Of a DNA stretch of 64,000 bases, positions 45,689 to 57,860 are shown one piece after another (the stretch's first letter is position 1; the number at the start of each line of letters is the position of its first letter). The stretch covers positions 17,107,410-17,171,409 of the forward strand of contig CM028329.1 in NCBI GenBank assembly GCA_016647705.1, read 5' to 3'. The stretch is from Eucommia ulmoides. Its lineage: Eukaryota > Streptophyta > Magnoliopsida > Garryales > Eucommiaceae. The position numbers were made by a program, and so were the translations under genes. The notes below the pieces were generated by a model. That model did not search any database and was not told the origin of the DNA. It saw only the letters and a program-made list of their open reading frames with translations.

Positions 45689-47644
45689 TGTTGACCCAGT
45701 AGAATACTCAAGAGGGGGGAGGTGAATTGGATAATTAAATAAATAATCAGAATAAAATTAAATAAATCAAATAATTAATTTTATACCTAAATTAATTATT
45801 ATCTTTATAACACAGTGAAATAATATTATCAATATAAGTGCACACCCAAACAACAAAAATAGTAAAGTAGTAATGCAACAAACAAAAGATTTATACTGGT
45901 TCACCAAGCTACTCTTGGCTAATCAAATCCCTCGAGCTTTAATGAGGTCGCACCCACTAAAACCAAGATCCCTTTAAAGGTAGGAACCAAACCCGCACAC
46001 CGATTCTTTTACAGGCTTAGAATCAACCTTTACAATATCTTTTTCTTAGGCTAAGGAAAAACCTCTACTTTTTACAGGTTAAAGAATAACTTAATTATTT
46101 TTAACACTAAGGCACAAGTATCAAAACCTCTCAAAATACTCCAACTATCATTTTCACAGGTAAGGATGGAACCTTTATAAATCACCCACAACACAATTCT
46201 TATTCAGGAAGAATCACTACCTCAATCTCTTGACAGGAAGAAACTGAAAGAAAAATGTGATATACAAAAATTGATTTTAACAAGAATATGGGTAGCAAAT
46301 TAGAGCACGTAATCAGATTCAAGAAATTATTTGTAAAAATATTTTCTTTAAAAATCAGAAATAATTTCTAAGATCAATTTCTAAATATAGAATAAAAAAT
46401 AAATAATAAGCAATATGGAAAGATCTCACCTGGATTCCATAGAAATAATGATTAGAACAATGTAGCTTCAAATCCGGTATCAGCAAAAATTGATCACAAT
46501 TGATTCTCAAAATCACTCTTAGAAAAGCTCACAATATCGTTGAATGATAATTCTTATAAAAGCTCACAAATGATATAAACTCTTTTAGCTCTCTCAATGA
46601 ATGATCAATTATATCAGAAATTCACAAGTCTATATATAGGAATATGAAATCAGCCTTCTAACGACTAGTTTACATATGTCATGACAATTAAAAACTCTTA
46701 TAGACCCCTTATATCATAAAGACTTCATTTTGGTTAAATGTCCACTTAAAAACAGCTTTCAAATCTCTTAATTAAACCCCCAAAGTATTTCTCAATCTTA
46801 ATTAATAAAAATAGAATCTATTTCAAGTACTAAATTGAGAAATATTAATATTTGATGAACTATATTAATAGGATTTAATTAATATATGAACCATATCTTA
46901 AATATAGAGAATATCCCCGAAATCTCTCTCAAATCCCAACAAAAAATGACTACTATTGGATTTAATCTCAGATAAAATAATATCCTGAAACAGTTCATTC
47001 AGTCAACTGCCCAGTTGACAGGAAGATTCAGGATGTAGCCAATGCAGTTTATCGGTCGACTGCCCGGTCGACTTGTAAATTCAGAGAGTTTGTATTTCTT
47101 TCACTAGTCGACCTATCAGTTGACTTGTTGATTCAGAGAGTTTAGCACTTCTTGGACGGTTGACCTGTCGGTCGACTTAGAGATACAGGATGTTACAACT
47201 ACTTGGTTCGATCGACTCACCAGTCGATTGTTGTCTTTTGGATCTCTTCTTTGAATACGTTTTTAATTCATTTTCTTTTACGTTTTCGCCTCTTTAACTA
47301 TTTTCTCTCTTCTTATATTTCATTTTAGTCATTCAAAATTATTTATTCTCAATTCACATAGGAGCAAATAATTTAACTTAATCAATACACACATAAATAA
47401 GAAAATATATTTTGTGCCATGTGTGTGTCTTAAATGGGATATTAAGAGTTGAAATTTACGTGAGTTGTTTTCCCTAATTTCTTCAAACTCTTAAATCTTC
47501 AATATATTCAACTTCATTATTTAGTATCCATTTAATTTGTCATTTTCATCACTTGGAACTTTAAATCACTGAAACACTCAATTAAAACATTAGTTCCATC
47601 AAAATATCAATACTTAATTGTTCATCAAAATCTTAGGATCAACA
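45689..47644 (-). repeat. Element C 3' LTR (left)
   Basis: 1956 bp, TGTTGACCCAG... to ...GGATCAACA on the plus strand. Relative to the right LTR and the solo LTR it lacks about 155 bp near 46247, in the segment carrying AGCTTCTACCACCTCAG. Contains the GTCGAC-rich array at 47000-47240. Confidence 0.95.
47000..47240 (-). repeat. GTCGAC-rich degenerate array in the LTR
   Basis: Paired sites such as GGTCGACTGCCCGGTCGACTT (47054-47074) recur every 55-60 bp between GATTCAGAGAGTTT spacers. Members decay to GTTGAC, GTCAAC and ATCGAC. Equivalent arrays lie at 50080-50240 and 56205-56435. Confidence 0.8.
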
Positions 47645-47659
47645 ATCTCTCCCTTTTTT
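47645..47659 (-). other. Element C polypurine tract
   Basis: ATCTCTCCCTTTTTT on the plus strand (AAAAAAGGGAGAGAT on the coding strand), immediately upstream of the 3' LTR TGTTGATCC. Confidence 0.85.
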
Positions 47660-47945
47660 ATGATGACAATTAACTTTGATATTTTTTTCAAAATAAAATA
47701 TAACCACACTCCCCCTGAATCCGAGGACGGGTTCTTTAACTCATTAAAGCATCATAATGAAGATTTCAATAATGCACAAATTAAAATACTTATTAAAGCA
47801 AACATTACTAATTTCTCCCCCTTTTTACAAATAAAAAATACTTAATTAAAACATTAAAATACTCCCGCTTAATAAAACATCACTAATTTATCCCCATTTC
47901 TCATCTTCAAAAATAAAATTTAGGGAGGGGGGGAACACACGTAAC

Positions 47946-49627
47946 TCACTCTAGGCAAACATCATTATGCCTAGGCATACCCAAACCGCAAATGATTTTC
48001 ATAAACTGATCTTCTGTTGGTGGTTTGGTAAAAACATCAGCAAGCTGGTCGGAGGTATCAATATATTCAATAACAATATCTCTTTTCTGAATGTGATCAC
48101 GAATGAAGTGATGTCTAATCTCTATGTACTTAGTTCGTGAGTGCTGTGTAGGATTCTTACTTAGACAAATAGTACTTTTATTATCACAAAAGATCGGGAC
48201 TTCCTCCATACAAACTCCAAAATCATTTAACTGTTGCTTAATATATAAAATTTGAGCACAATAGTTACCAGCTACCATGTATTCAACCTCAGTAGTAGAT
48301 AAAGCTATAGAATTCTGTTTCTTGCTTGACCAAGAAACCAAAGCATGTCCTAACAAATGACATAAACCACTTGTGCTTTTTCGCTCAACTTTGTAACCAG
48401 CAAAATCAGCGTCGAAGTAACTTACCAATTTAAAATCACTCACCTTGGGACATCATAATCCCAGGTCAATCATCCCCTTTAAATAACGAAAGATTCGCTT
48501 AACCGCAGTCAAGTGCAATTCTTTAGGACAAGATTGAAATCTAGCACAAAAACAAACACTATACATAATATCAGGTCTACTAGCAGTTAAATACAATAGG
48601 CTACCAATCATACCTCGATACATTTTTTCATTAACGCTTTTGCCTGTATCGTCTTTTTCTATCTTTGTAGCCGTTGCCATGGGAGTTTTGTACTCTTTAG
48701 CACCTTCCAAGCCATATTTCTTTAGTAGCTCCTTGGTGTATTTAGCTTAGTTTATAAATATCCCTTATTTGATTTACTTAATTTGCAATCCAAGAAAGAA
48801 ATTCAGCTCTCCCATCATGCTCATTTCAAATTCAACCTGCATTATCTTAGCAAACTCTTAGTAAAGATTCTCATTAGTAGATCCGAAAATGATATCATCA
48901 ACATATACTTATACTAATAGGATATCAGAATCAGTTTGCTTTACAAATAGTGTAATATCACAAATACCCTTTCGAAAACCATTTTTGATCTAATATCGGC
49001 TAAGTACCTCATACCAAGCTCTCGGGGCTTGTTTAAGCCCATACAAAACCTTGTGAAGTTTAAATACATGATCAGGAAATTTATCACTTTCAAATCCTGG
49101 GGATTGTTCCACATAAACTTCTTCAGCTAGAAAACCATTTAGAAATGCACTATTTACATCCATTTGATATAGCTTAAAATTACGTGAACATGCAAAGACG
49201 AGTAGCATTCTAATTGCTTCTAGTCTAGCAACAGGAGTATAAGTTTCATCATAATCAATTCATTCCTCTTGATTATAGCCCTGTGTCACTAATCTTGCTT
49301 TATTTCTAATTACCATACCTGATTCATCCTTTTTGTTTCTAAATACCCATTTAGTTCTGATAACTGGATGAAAATTCGGTCTCAGAACAAGACATCACAA
49401 TTTGTTCTGCTCAAATTGAACCAATTCATCCTGCATTGCAAAAATCCCAGATTAATCAATTAACGGCTCATTTATATTTTTAGGCTTAATTTGTGATAAG
49501 AAAGCAAGATTAATTATATCCCTAAGAGAAGATCAAGTACTTACACCTTTTTCAAAATTACTGATGATTTCTTTAATTGAATGCCCTGATACTTTCTTTA
49601 TAGCTCTTCGTAAAGTTGAATTCTTCT
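47946..49627 (-). pseudogene. Element C pol, 3' part: reverse transcriptase and RNase H
   Basis: RT: QMDVNSAFLNGFLAEEVYV and KLHKVLYGLKQAPRAWYE (49160-49010), a catalytic YVDD at 48894-48905 (VYVDDIIFGSTNE). Then MYRGMIGSLLYLTASRPDI (about 48620). RNase H: DADFAGYKVERKSTSGLCH, SLSTTEVEYMV-type core, FCDNKSTICLSKNP and TKYIEIRHHFIRDH (48440-48080), ending QLADVFTKPP. Stops occur at several points (e.g. 48449, 48750, 48987). The frame continues across the solo LTR to 51725. Confidence 0.9.
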
Positions 49628-51719
49628 TGTTGATCATAAGATTTTGATGAACAAATAAGTATTGATGTTTTGGTGGAACTAATGATTTAATTAAGTGTTT
49701 TAGTGATTTAAAGTTTCAGTGATGAAGATGACAAATTAAATGGATGTTAAATGATAAAGTTGAAGATATTGAAGATTTAAGAGTTTGAAGAAATTAGGAA
49801 AAATAACTCAGGTAAATTTTAACTCTTAATATCCCAATTAGGAACACACACATTGCACAAAAAGTTTTTTTTTTTTATTATTTATGTGTGTTTTGATTAA
49901 GTGAAATTATTTGCTCCAATATGTGATTTGAAAAGAAATATTTATAAATGGTTAAAATGGAATTTGAGAAAGTTAGTGGAGTTTATTTAGAAAAGAAATT
50001 AGTCAAAGGGGCAAAATCATAAAAGAAAATGTGTTAAAAACGAGATTAAAGAATAGATGCAGAAGGTAGTAATCGACTGAGGAGTCGACCGGAGAAAGAA
50101 GTTGAAATATCCTAAATTGATAAGTCGACTGATGAAAGATAAACAAACTCTCTGAATCGAAGAGTCGACCGAGCGGTCGACCGATGAACTGCATAGGCTA
50201 CTCTCTGAATAATCCAGTCGACTGGCCAGTCGACTAAGTGCTCTGTTTCAAGATATTGTTTGATCCAAAATCATGTCTAAAAATAGCTATTTTTTGTTAG
50301 GATTTAAGAGAGATTTAAGGGATTTGGTGATATTTAAGATATGGTTCATCTATTGTTTAATTCCTATAGATTTGGTACTTGGAATTAAAGTGTTTTTCAA
50401 ATTGGTCCTTTTAATACTTCATTTTTTTTGGAATTAAGTTTGAAAATTCTTTTGTGGGACTAAATTGAATATTTTGAAAGCTATTATTAAGTGAAATATA
50501 CCTTAAAAGAAAGGCTAATATATGGGGTCTTTAAGTGATTTTAGAAGACATATCTTGTAAAAACTAGCCGTTATAGGGCTTGTTTCATATATCTATAAAA
50601 AGACCTGCAGATTTCATAATGAAGTAACACTATATTAAGAACTATTCAGTTCATAAGATTTTATAAGAGTCATCATTCTGATATTTATTTTGAGGGATCA
50701 TATTGTGATATCAATTATTGAAGTGTTATTCAGTTAAAGCGTTGATTGTGTAAGCGTCACTGATTGAGCTATCCAACATTTCAATCTATTATTCTTCGGT
50801 GTTATCCGGGTGATATCTTTCTAATTATATTATTTTATTGCATTATTTGTTTATTATTTGAAAATTGATCTTAGAAATTATTTATGATTTTTGAAGAAAA
50901 TATTTTTACAGATAATTTCTTAAATCTGATTACGTGCTCCAATTTGCTACCCATATCTTGTTAAAATCAGATTTTTGCATCTCACATATTTCTATCACTA
51001 GTTGGGATATTAATTGAGTTATTGTTTATCTGGGGTGATAGAAGCTCCGAGTGAGATTTACTTCTTATCAATTTTCGTATTGGTGAGTTATGACGGGTTA
51101 AATACCATTGGGGTATTTAATCAAGGGTAGCCGGGTTTCAGTCTCTTCCTGTAAAGAGATTGAAGTATTAATTCTTCCTGAATAGAATTAGTGTGAGTGA
51201 TTTGTAAATGTTCCATCCTTACCTAGAAAAATGATACTTGGAGCATTTTGAGAAGTTTTGATTCTTGAGCTTAAGGTATAAAAAAAGTTAGGTTAATTTT
51301 TAGCCTGTAAAAAGATAGGTTATTCTTATGCCTATAAAAAGTAGAGGTTATTCCTGAGCTTTGGAAAAGGATATTGTAAAGATTGATTCTGAGCCTGTAA
51401 AAGAATCGATGTATGAGTTTGGTTTCTACCTTTAAACGAATCTGAGAATTAGTGTAAGCGAATCTCCGTAGGGCTCGGAGGACTGGACTAGCCAAGAGTA
51501 GCTTGGTGAACTAAGATATATCTTGGTGTGCTGCATTACTACTTTGTTATTTTTGCTTTTTGGGTGTACACATAAATTGATAATATTATTCCGCTGTGTT
51601 ATAAAGATAATAATTAATTTAAACTTAAAATTAATTATTTGGTTTATTCAAGTTTTTTTTCTGATAAGTTTTTAATTACCCAATTCACCCCCCCTCTTGG
51701 GTATTCTTCTAGGCCAACA
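49628..51719 (+). mobile_element. Solo LTR of the element C family, inserted in opposite orientation
   Basis: 2092 bp from TGTTGATCATAAGATTTTG to TTCTAGGCCAACA, the same termini as the element C LTR but reading plus. Flanked by CTTCT at 49623-49627 and 51720-51724, which is a perfect 5-bp duplication. No internal region remains, so LTR-LTR recombination removed it. It retains the 155-bp segment deleted from the left LTR of element C. Confidence 0.95.
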
Positions 51720-53138
51720 CTTCTCCTTTGGTTCCTCCTCTTATTGAGACTCATTTGGTACATTATTACCTTGGTTTTGGTTATTTAAGATACCTGTATC
51801 ATTATCATCCAAAACCTTTCTCGACAAGAATGGATTAGCCTCCTAAAAAACAACATACATTGTTTCTTCTACTACTAGAGTACGTTTATTATAAATTCTA
51901 TAAATCTTACTGTTAGTAGCATATCCAAGGAAAATCCTATAATCAGATTTGGCATCAAATTTACCAAGATTATCCTTGTCATTCAAAATGAAACATTTAC
52001 ATCCAAAGACTTTAAAATAGGAAATATTAGGAGTCTTACCATTTCAAATTTCATATGGGGTTTTGTTAAACCCTCTACGAATTGATACACGATTTACCAC
52101 ATGACAGGTTGTACTTAGTGCTTTAGCCCAAAAATAGGTTGGTAACCGATTTTCATTTAGCATCGTTCTAGCCATCTCTTGAAGCGTTCTGTTCTTTCTT
52201 TCCACTACACCATTTTGTTGCGGTGATCTTGGTGCAGAAAAATTGTGAGCATAACCATGCTCATCACAATAACTTACCACTTCATCATTCTTAAATTCTT
52301 TTCCTCTGTCACTACGAATGTTAATAATAGAGCATTACTTCTCATTTTGAACACGTTTACAAAATTTAGCAAGAACCGAAACAACCTCACTTTTCTTAGC
52401 AAGAAAATATACCCAGGTAAGTCTAGAATAATCATCAACTATGACAAATGCATAAAACTAACCACCAAAACTAGCAACAGAGTTAGGCCCAAATAAATCA
52501 AGATGCAATAATTCAAGACATCTAGACGTGGACGTGTGCATCTTTTTCTTAAATGATGATCTAACTTGCTTGTCTAATTGCCATGCATCACATACTTTAT
52601 CCTTTACATATTTCAAATCAGGTAGGTCACGTACAAGACTCTTCTTAGATAAATTAAAAATTAACTCTATATTAGCATGCCCAAGTCTTCTATGCCATAA
52701 CCAACTATTTTCAGATAAAACATTCAAAGAAGATAAATTTTGAGAATTAAAATCATCAAAAGAGCAAGTATACACATTCTCAAAACGTGATGCAATTAAC
52801 AAGATACTACTATCATGACTATTTTTAATGATGCATCTATCATGATCAAATATAACATTATAACCCTTGTCACATAGTTGACTAATACTAAGCAAATTAT
52901 ATTTAAGTCTATCAACTAGTAACACATTTTTAATCATAGTAGTACCATTATCAATATTACCTATACCGATAATTTTACCCTTTGTATTGTCTCCGAAAGT
53001 CACATGACCTCCATCTTTAGGTGTCAAAGATGTAAATTTTCTTTTATCTCCCGTTGTGTGTCGAGAACAACCACTATCCAGGAACCATTTGTCCTTACTT
53101 ATTGATACTTTTAGAATAACCTGCAAGGAGTACCTCAA
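51720..53138 (-). pseudogene. Element C pol, 5' part: protease and integrase
   Basis: Protease KWFLDSGCSRHTTG (about 53090; the D-S-G catalytic motif is intact), VLLVDRLKYNLLSISQLCDK, then pre-integrase WLWHRRLGHANIELI (about 52690). The His-Cys site decays to CDAWQLDKQVRS (second Cys to Trp). Integrase: LLHLDLFGPNSVASFGG (about 52470) then a stop at 52458, SAPRSPQQNGVVERKNRTLQ (about 52220), and VFGCKCFILNDKDNLGKFD (about 52010). It continues after the solo LTR at 49622. Confidence 0.9.
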
Positions 53139-53200
53139 ATAGTTCCTAACTGGTACCCAACCTACGTGGGTTCGATCTTGTTAGTCAGGACAATTTTAGT

Positions 53201-54697
53201 TCATTTTGGAACCCAAACTTGTCTACAGTTAGATATTTTAGTAAAACATCTACAAATAGTACACCCTACAATGTTACATTTAAAACATTTCACAAGATCC
53301 TTGGTTTTAGAAAAGAATTTATGAAAGCGTTTTGATTTAATATTTTTCTGAAAACCAACACTGGCTTTATAAAAAACTCCACGTGAACTTCCCAAAAGCA
53401 TTTTCAAATTATTTTCACCACCGGTGAATTTGAGAATAATTGATTGCAAATCCATCAATTTAGATTTCAACCAATTGTTTTCAGATTTGTAGTCCACCAC
53501 TTGCTCATTTAATGTGTTAATTGTACTTTGAAGGGCATTTATTTTAGAACAATAGTTTTTATAATCATGTGAAAGTTCTTGATGAACATCAAACAATTCA
53601 TCAAAATTTAAAGGACAAGAACTTGAACAATCGATTACCTCACCACCAGTGGCCATTAATGCAAGCATGGAAGTATCATCATTATCTGATTCTTTCGAGC
53701 TATTTGAATTGGTATCATCCCAAGTAGCCTTCATTGATTTCTTCTTACTCTTCTTTGCTTTCTTATTTTCTTTCTTCTTCTTCTTCTCATTTTCTTTATC
53801 CTTCTTCGGTTCGGGACAATCATTTTGAAAATTACCGATTTTACGACAGTTGTAGCATTGTACTTTAGACATGTTGAGATTTCTTTTCCCACGGAATGTG
53901 CGCCGAGTCATTATTCTAAAGTTATTTGTGAGAAGTGATACATTCTTCTCTTGCTCACTATCAAGACTTTCATCATCACTGTCATTCTCTTCTTCAATTT
54001 TTTTAACTTTTAGCGCCAAGGATTTCTTCTTGCCATTTCTGGTATCATTCTCATAACCTTTAATTTCCGATTCATGTGTCATCAAATTGCCAATGGGACC
54101 ATCAATATCATATTTGCCAAGATCCTTGGCTTCCTCGATTGTCGTCACCTTTAACTCCCATAGTTTTGTCAAGGACCTTAGGACCTTTCGTAGTCTATCA
54201 TCCATAGAATATGGCTTTTCGAGTTGACTCATGTTGTTGCATATATTGTTGAAGTGATTATACATCTCATGAATCGATTCATTCTCCTCCATCCTGAACA
54301 ACTCAAATTTTCTCAGAAGTGCATTGATTTTTTACTGCTTCACTTGACTTATCCTTTTGTGGGTGACTTGTAGCTTATCCCACATCTCCATTGCGGATTT
54401 ACAACCTGAAACTCTAGAATACTCATTAGCATCTAAAGAACAAAAGAGAATATTGATAGCTTGAGAGTTAATGAAGAGTTTCTGTTTATCGGAAGCGGTG
54501 AGTTGTTCCTTCTTCTTTTCAACTCCGTTTTCTATTGGAATGAATGGACCATCCTTGATTGTTATCCACACGTCGTAATTTGTAGTTCGAAGAAAGGCTA
54601 TCATCCTGTCTTTCCAAAATGAGTAACTTTCACCTGCAAACAAGGGTGGTCGGTGTATAGACTGCCCCTCAACTAGTGTGCCTACTATATGTGCCAT
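53201..54697 (-). pseudogene. Element C gag
   Basis: Begins MAHIVGTLVEGQSIHRPPLF with SYSFWKDRMIAFLRTTNYDVW, typical of SIRE-type Copia gag. The frame continues uninterrupted except for one TAA at 54332-54334, then through the UBN2 gag core, a Lys/Glu-rich segment and a zinc knuckle CYNCRKIGNFQNDC (about 53840; G-H changed to G-N). It ends at 53201. The gag-pol boundary needs a frame change. Almost intact for its age. Confidence 0.9.
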
Positions 54698-54733
54698 GTG
54701 ATCTTTGTTAACTAATAAATTCGAGCTAAATCA

Positions 54734-54747
54734 GCTCTGATGCCAAT
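54734..54747 (-). other. Element C primer-binding site
   Basis: ATTGGCATCAGAGC on the minus strand right after the 5' LTR, a one-base variant of the initiator tRNA-Met PBS TGGTATCAGAGC. Confidence 0.9.
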
Positions 54748-56873
54748 TGTTGGCCTAGTAGAATACCCAAGAGGGAGGGGGGAAAGGTGAATTGGGTAAT
54801 TAAAAAATAATCAGAATAAAATTAAATAAATCAAATAATTAATTTTATACCTAAATTAATTATTATCTTTATAACATAACGAAATAATATTATCAATCTA
54901 AGTGCACACTCAAACAACAAAAATAACAAAGTAGTAATGCAACACACAAAAGATTTATACTGGTTCACCAAGCTACTCTTGGCTAATCTAATCCCCCGAG
55001 CTCTACGGAGGTCGCGCCCACTAAAACCAAGATCCTTGTAAAGGTAGGAACCAAACCTATACACCGATTCTTTTACAGGCTCAAAATCAACCTTTACAAT
55101 ATCATTTTCTCAAGCTAAGAAAAAATCTCTACTTTTTACAGGCTAAATAATAACTTAATTATTTTTAACACTAAGGCACAAGAATCAAAACCTTTCAAAA
55201 CACTCCAACTATCATTTTCACAGGTAAGGATGAAATCTTTACAAATCACTCATAACGCAATTTTTATCCAGGAAGAATCACTATCTCAATCTTTTTATAG
55301 GAAGAGATTGAAACCCAGTTACCCTTAATTAAATACCCCTAATGGTATTTAACCCGTTACAACTCACCAATACAAAAATTGATAAGAAGTAAATCTTACT
55401 CGGAGCTTCTACCACCTCAGATAAATAATAACTCAATTAATATCTCAACTAATGATAGAAAAACGTGAGATACAAAAATTGATTTTAACAAGAATATGGG
55501 TAGCAAATTGGAGTAGGTAATCAAATTCAAGAAATTGTTTATAAAAATATTTTCTGCAAAAAATCAGAAACAATTTCTAAGATCAATTTTCAAATATAGA
55601 ATAAAAAAGAAATAATAAAAAATATTGAAATATCTCACCTGGAATTCACAGAAATAATTATTAGAACAATGTAGCTTCAAATCCAGTATCAGCAAAAATT
55701 GATCGCAATTGATTCTCAAAATCACTCTTAGAAAAGCTCACAATATCGTAGAATAATAACTCTTATAAAAGCTCACAAATGATATAAACTTTTTTAGCTC
55801 TCTCAATGAATGATCAAATATATAAAAATTCGCAGGTCTATATATAGGAATATGAAATCAACCTTCTAACGACTAGTTTACATATGTCATGACAATTAAA
55901 AGCTCTTATAGAGCCCTTATATTATAAGGACTTCATTTTGGTTCAATTTTCACTTAAAAATAGCTTTCAAATCTTTCAATTAAACTCCCAAAGTATTTCT
56001 CAATCTTAATTAATAAGAATAGAATCTATTTCAAGTACTAAATTGAAAAACATTAATATTTGATGAACCATATTAATAGAATTTAATTAATATATGAACC
56101 ATATCTTAAATATAGAGAATATCCCCGAAATCTCTCTCAAATCCCAACAAAAAATTTCTACTATTGAATTTAATCTCGAATAAAATAAAATCCTGAAACA
56201 GCGCATTCAGTCGTCTGCCCAATCGACTGGGAGATTCAGGATGTAGCCAATCCAGTTCATCAGTCGATCGCCCGGTCAACTTGTAGATTCAGAGAGTTTG
56301 TCTTTCTTTCACCGGTTGACCTATTAGTTGACTTGTTGATTCAGAGAGTTCAGCACTTCTTGGATGGTTGACCTGTCTGTCAACTTAGAGATATAGGTTG
56401 TTACAGCTACTTGGTCCGGTCGACTCACCAGTCGACTGTTGTCTTCTAGATCTCTTCTCTGAATACATTTTTAACTCATTTTCTTTTACTTTTTCGCCCC
56501 TTTAACAATTTTCTCTCTTAAATAAGCTTCTCTAATATTCTTATATTTTATTTTAGTCATTCAAAATTATTTCTTTTCAATTCACATAGGAGCAAATAAT
56601 TTAACTTAATCAATACACACAGAAATAAGAAAATAAATGTTTTGCCATGTGTGTGTTCCTAAATGGGATATTAAGAGTTGAAATTTACTTGAGTTGTTTT
56701 CCCTAATTTCTTCAAACCCTTAAATCTTCAATATCTTCAACTTTATCATTTAGTAGCCATTTAATTTGTCATCTTCATCACTTGGAACTTTAAATCACTG
56801 AAACACTCAATTAAAACATTAGTTCCACCAAAACATCAATACTTAATTATTCATCAAAATCTTAGGATCAACA
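54748..56873 (-). repeat. Element C 5' LTR (right)
   Basis: 2126 bp, TGTTGGCCTAGTAG to GGATCAACA on the plus strand. Contains the 155 bp missing from the left LTR (about 55310-55465). Clear similarity to the left LTR throughout, with many substitutions and small indels. Confidence 0.95.
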
Positions 56874-57536
56874 CATAGTATTCATGACATGAATTGAGCA
56901 TAATTGTTTTGAGCTGGTAAAAGCTCTTGTAGGAAGAAACTTGTGATTTTTTTTTTTGTATTTACAGGTTTGAGTGGATTAGACATATTTAGAATGGTAT
57001 CTAATTTGGGTACTTAGGGTTAAATCTTTAGCCTGAGAAAAATATTAGGGTTTGATCTTTAGTCTGCGAAAAAGATTAGGTTAATCTTTAGCCTTTTAAA
57101 AGATTAGATTTTGATTCTTCCTGTCATAGAATTAGAGTAAGATGAGGTTCTTCCTAAGCCTATAAAAAATATAAGTGTAATGGTATAATAGTGTGAGAGT
57201 ATAAAGGTTGATTTTGTGCTTGCGAAAAGAATTAGGATTGTAAGGGTTTGATTCCTACCTAGGACAGGAATCAAAGGGTTAGTGGATTGTAAAATCCTTG
57301 TGGAGCTTGGGGGACTGGATGTAGGTTAAAGTAACTTGCCGAATCATGATAAATCATTATGTGCTGCATTGTTAATTTTTTGTCATTTGGGTGTGCATTT
57401 AGTTAAACACATTTCCGCTACTTAATAAGATAATAATTAATTAAGAAAATTGATAACTTGTGTTTGAATTAATTGTTTAAATTTTTCTCACTAACCAATT
57501 CACCCCCCTCTTGGGTAAGTCTTTGGGCCAATAACA
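56874..57536 (+). mobile_element. Older SIRE-like LTR, 3' part
   Basis: Starts with the right copy of CATAG and continues the LTR interrupted at 45688. Repeated AAAAGATTAGG and CCTGTCATAGAATTAG strings parallel the R/U5 region of the solo LTR. It ends CCAATTCACCCCCCTCTTGGGTAAGTCTTTGGGCCAATAACA-like, matching the 3' end of the element C LTR family in diverged form. Confidence 0.65.
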
Positions 57537-57647
57537 ATAATTTGAGAAAACAAATATAAAAAAATATATATAAATACTGGGAATAAATAATCAATAAGAA
57601 CATTGTCTTTTACCTAAAAAAAAAAAAACAAGTTTACCCTTTTTTTT

Positions 57648-57860
57648 CGTCAAATCCGCAAAACGAATTTCAACTACTCATGATCGCATCTTTTTTACAA
57701 TGTTTTATCAGATCTACAAAGCGATCTGACTACACAGGTAGCGTTTTATTTTTATGATATTTCGTCAGCTCTACAAAGGGATTCTGACTACTCAAGTAGT
57801 GTTGTCTTATCATAATATTTTGTCGGATCTACAAAGTGATTTCGGCTACTCAAGTACCAC
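57648..57860 (+). repeat. Four degenerate units of 55-60 bp
   Basis: Units start near 57648, 57708, 57763 and 57821. Each has a GTCAGATCTACAAAGYGAT-like head and a CTACTCAAGTAGCG-like middle. Probably part of the LTR-like region that includes 58350-58570. Confidence 0.75.

Larger units (their letters stand above)
45689..56873 (-). mobile_element. SIRE/Maximus-like Copia retrotransposon C (11.2 kb), minus strand
   Basis: LTRs of about 2 kb (45689-47644 and 54748-56873), 5-bp duplication CATAG, PBS next to the right LTR and polypurine tract next to the left LTR all show transcription from right to left. Gag (54697-53201) and pol (53138-47946) follow the Copia order. Long LTRs, a long Lys-rich gag with one CCHC knuckle, and VLLVDRLKYNLLSISQLCDKGY point to the SIRE/Maximus lineage. 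A 2.1-kb solo LTR of the same family interrupts pol. Several stops make it non-autonomous, though many domains are well preserved. Confidence 0.95.

Noticed and set aside
54831-55064. 77-residue minus-strand frame
   Set aside because: Lies within the untranslated R/U5 region of the element C LTR; no domain similarity.
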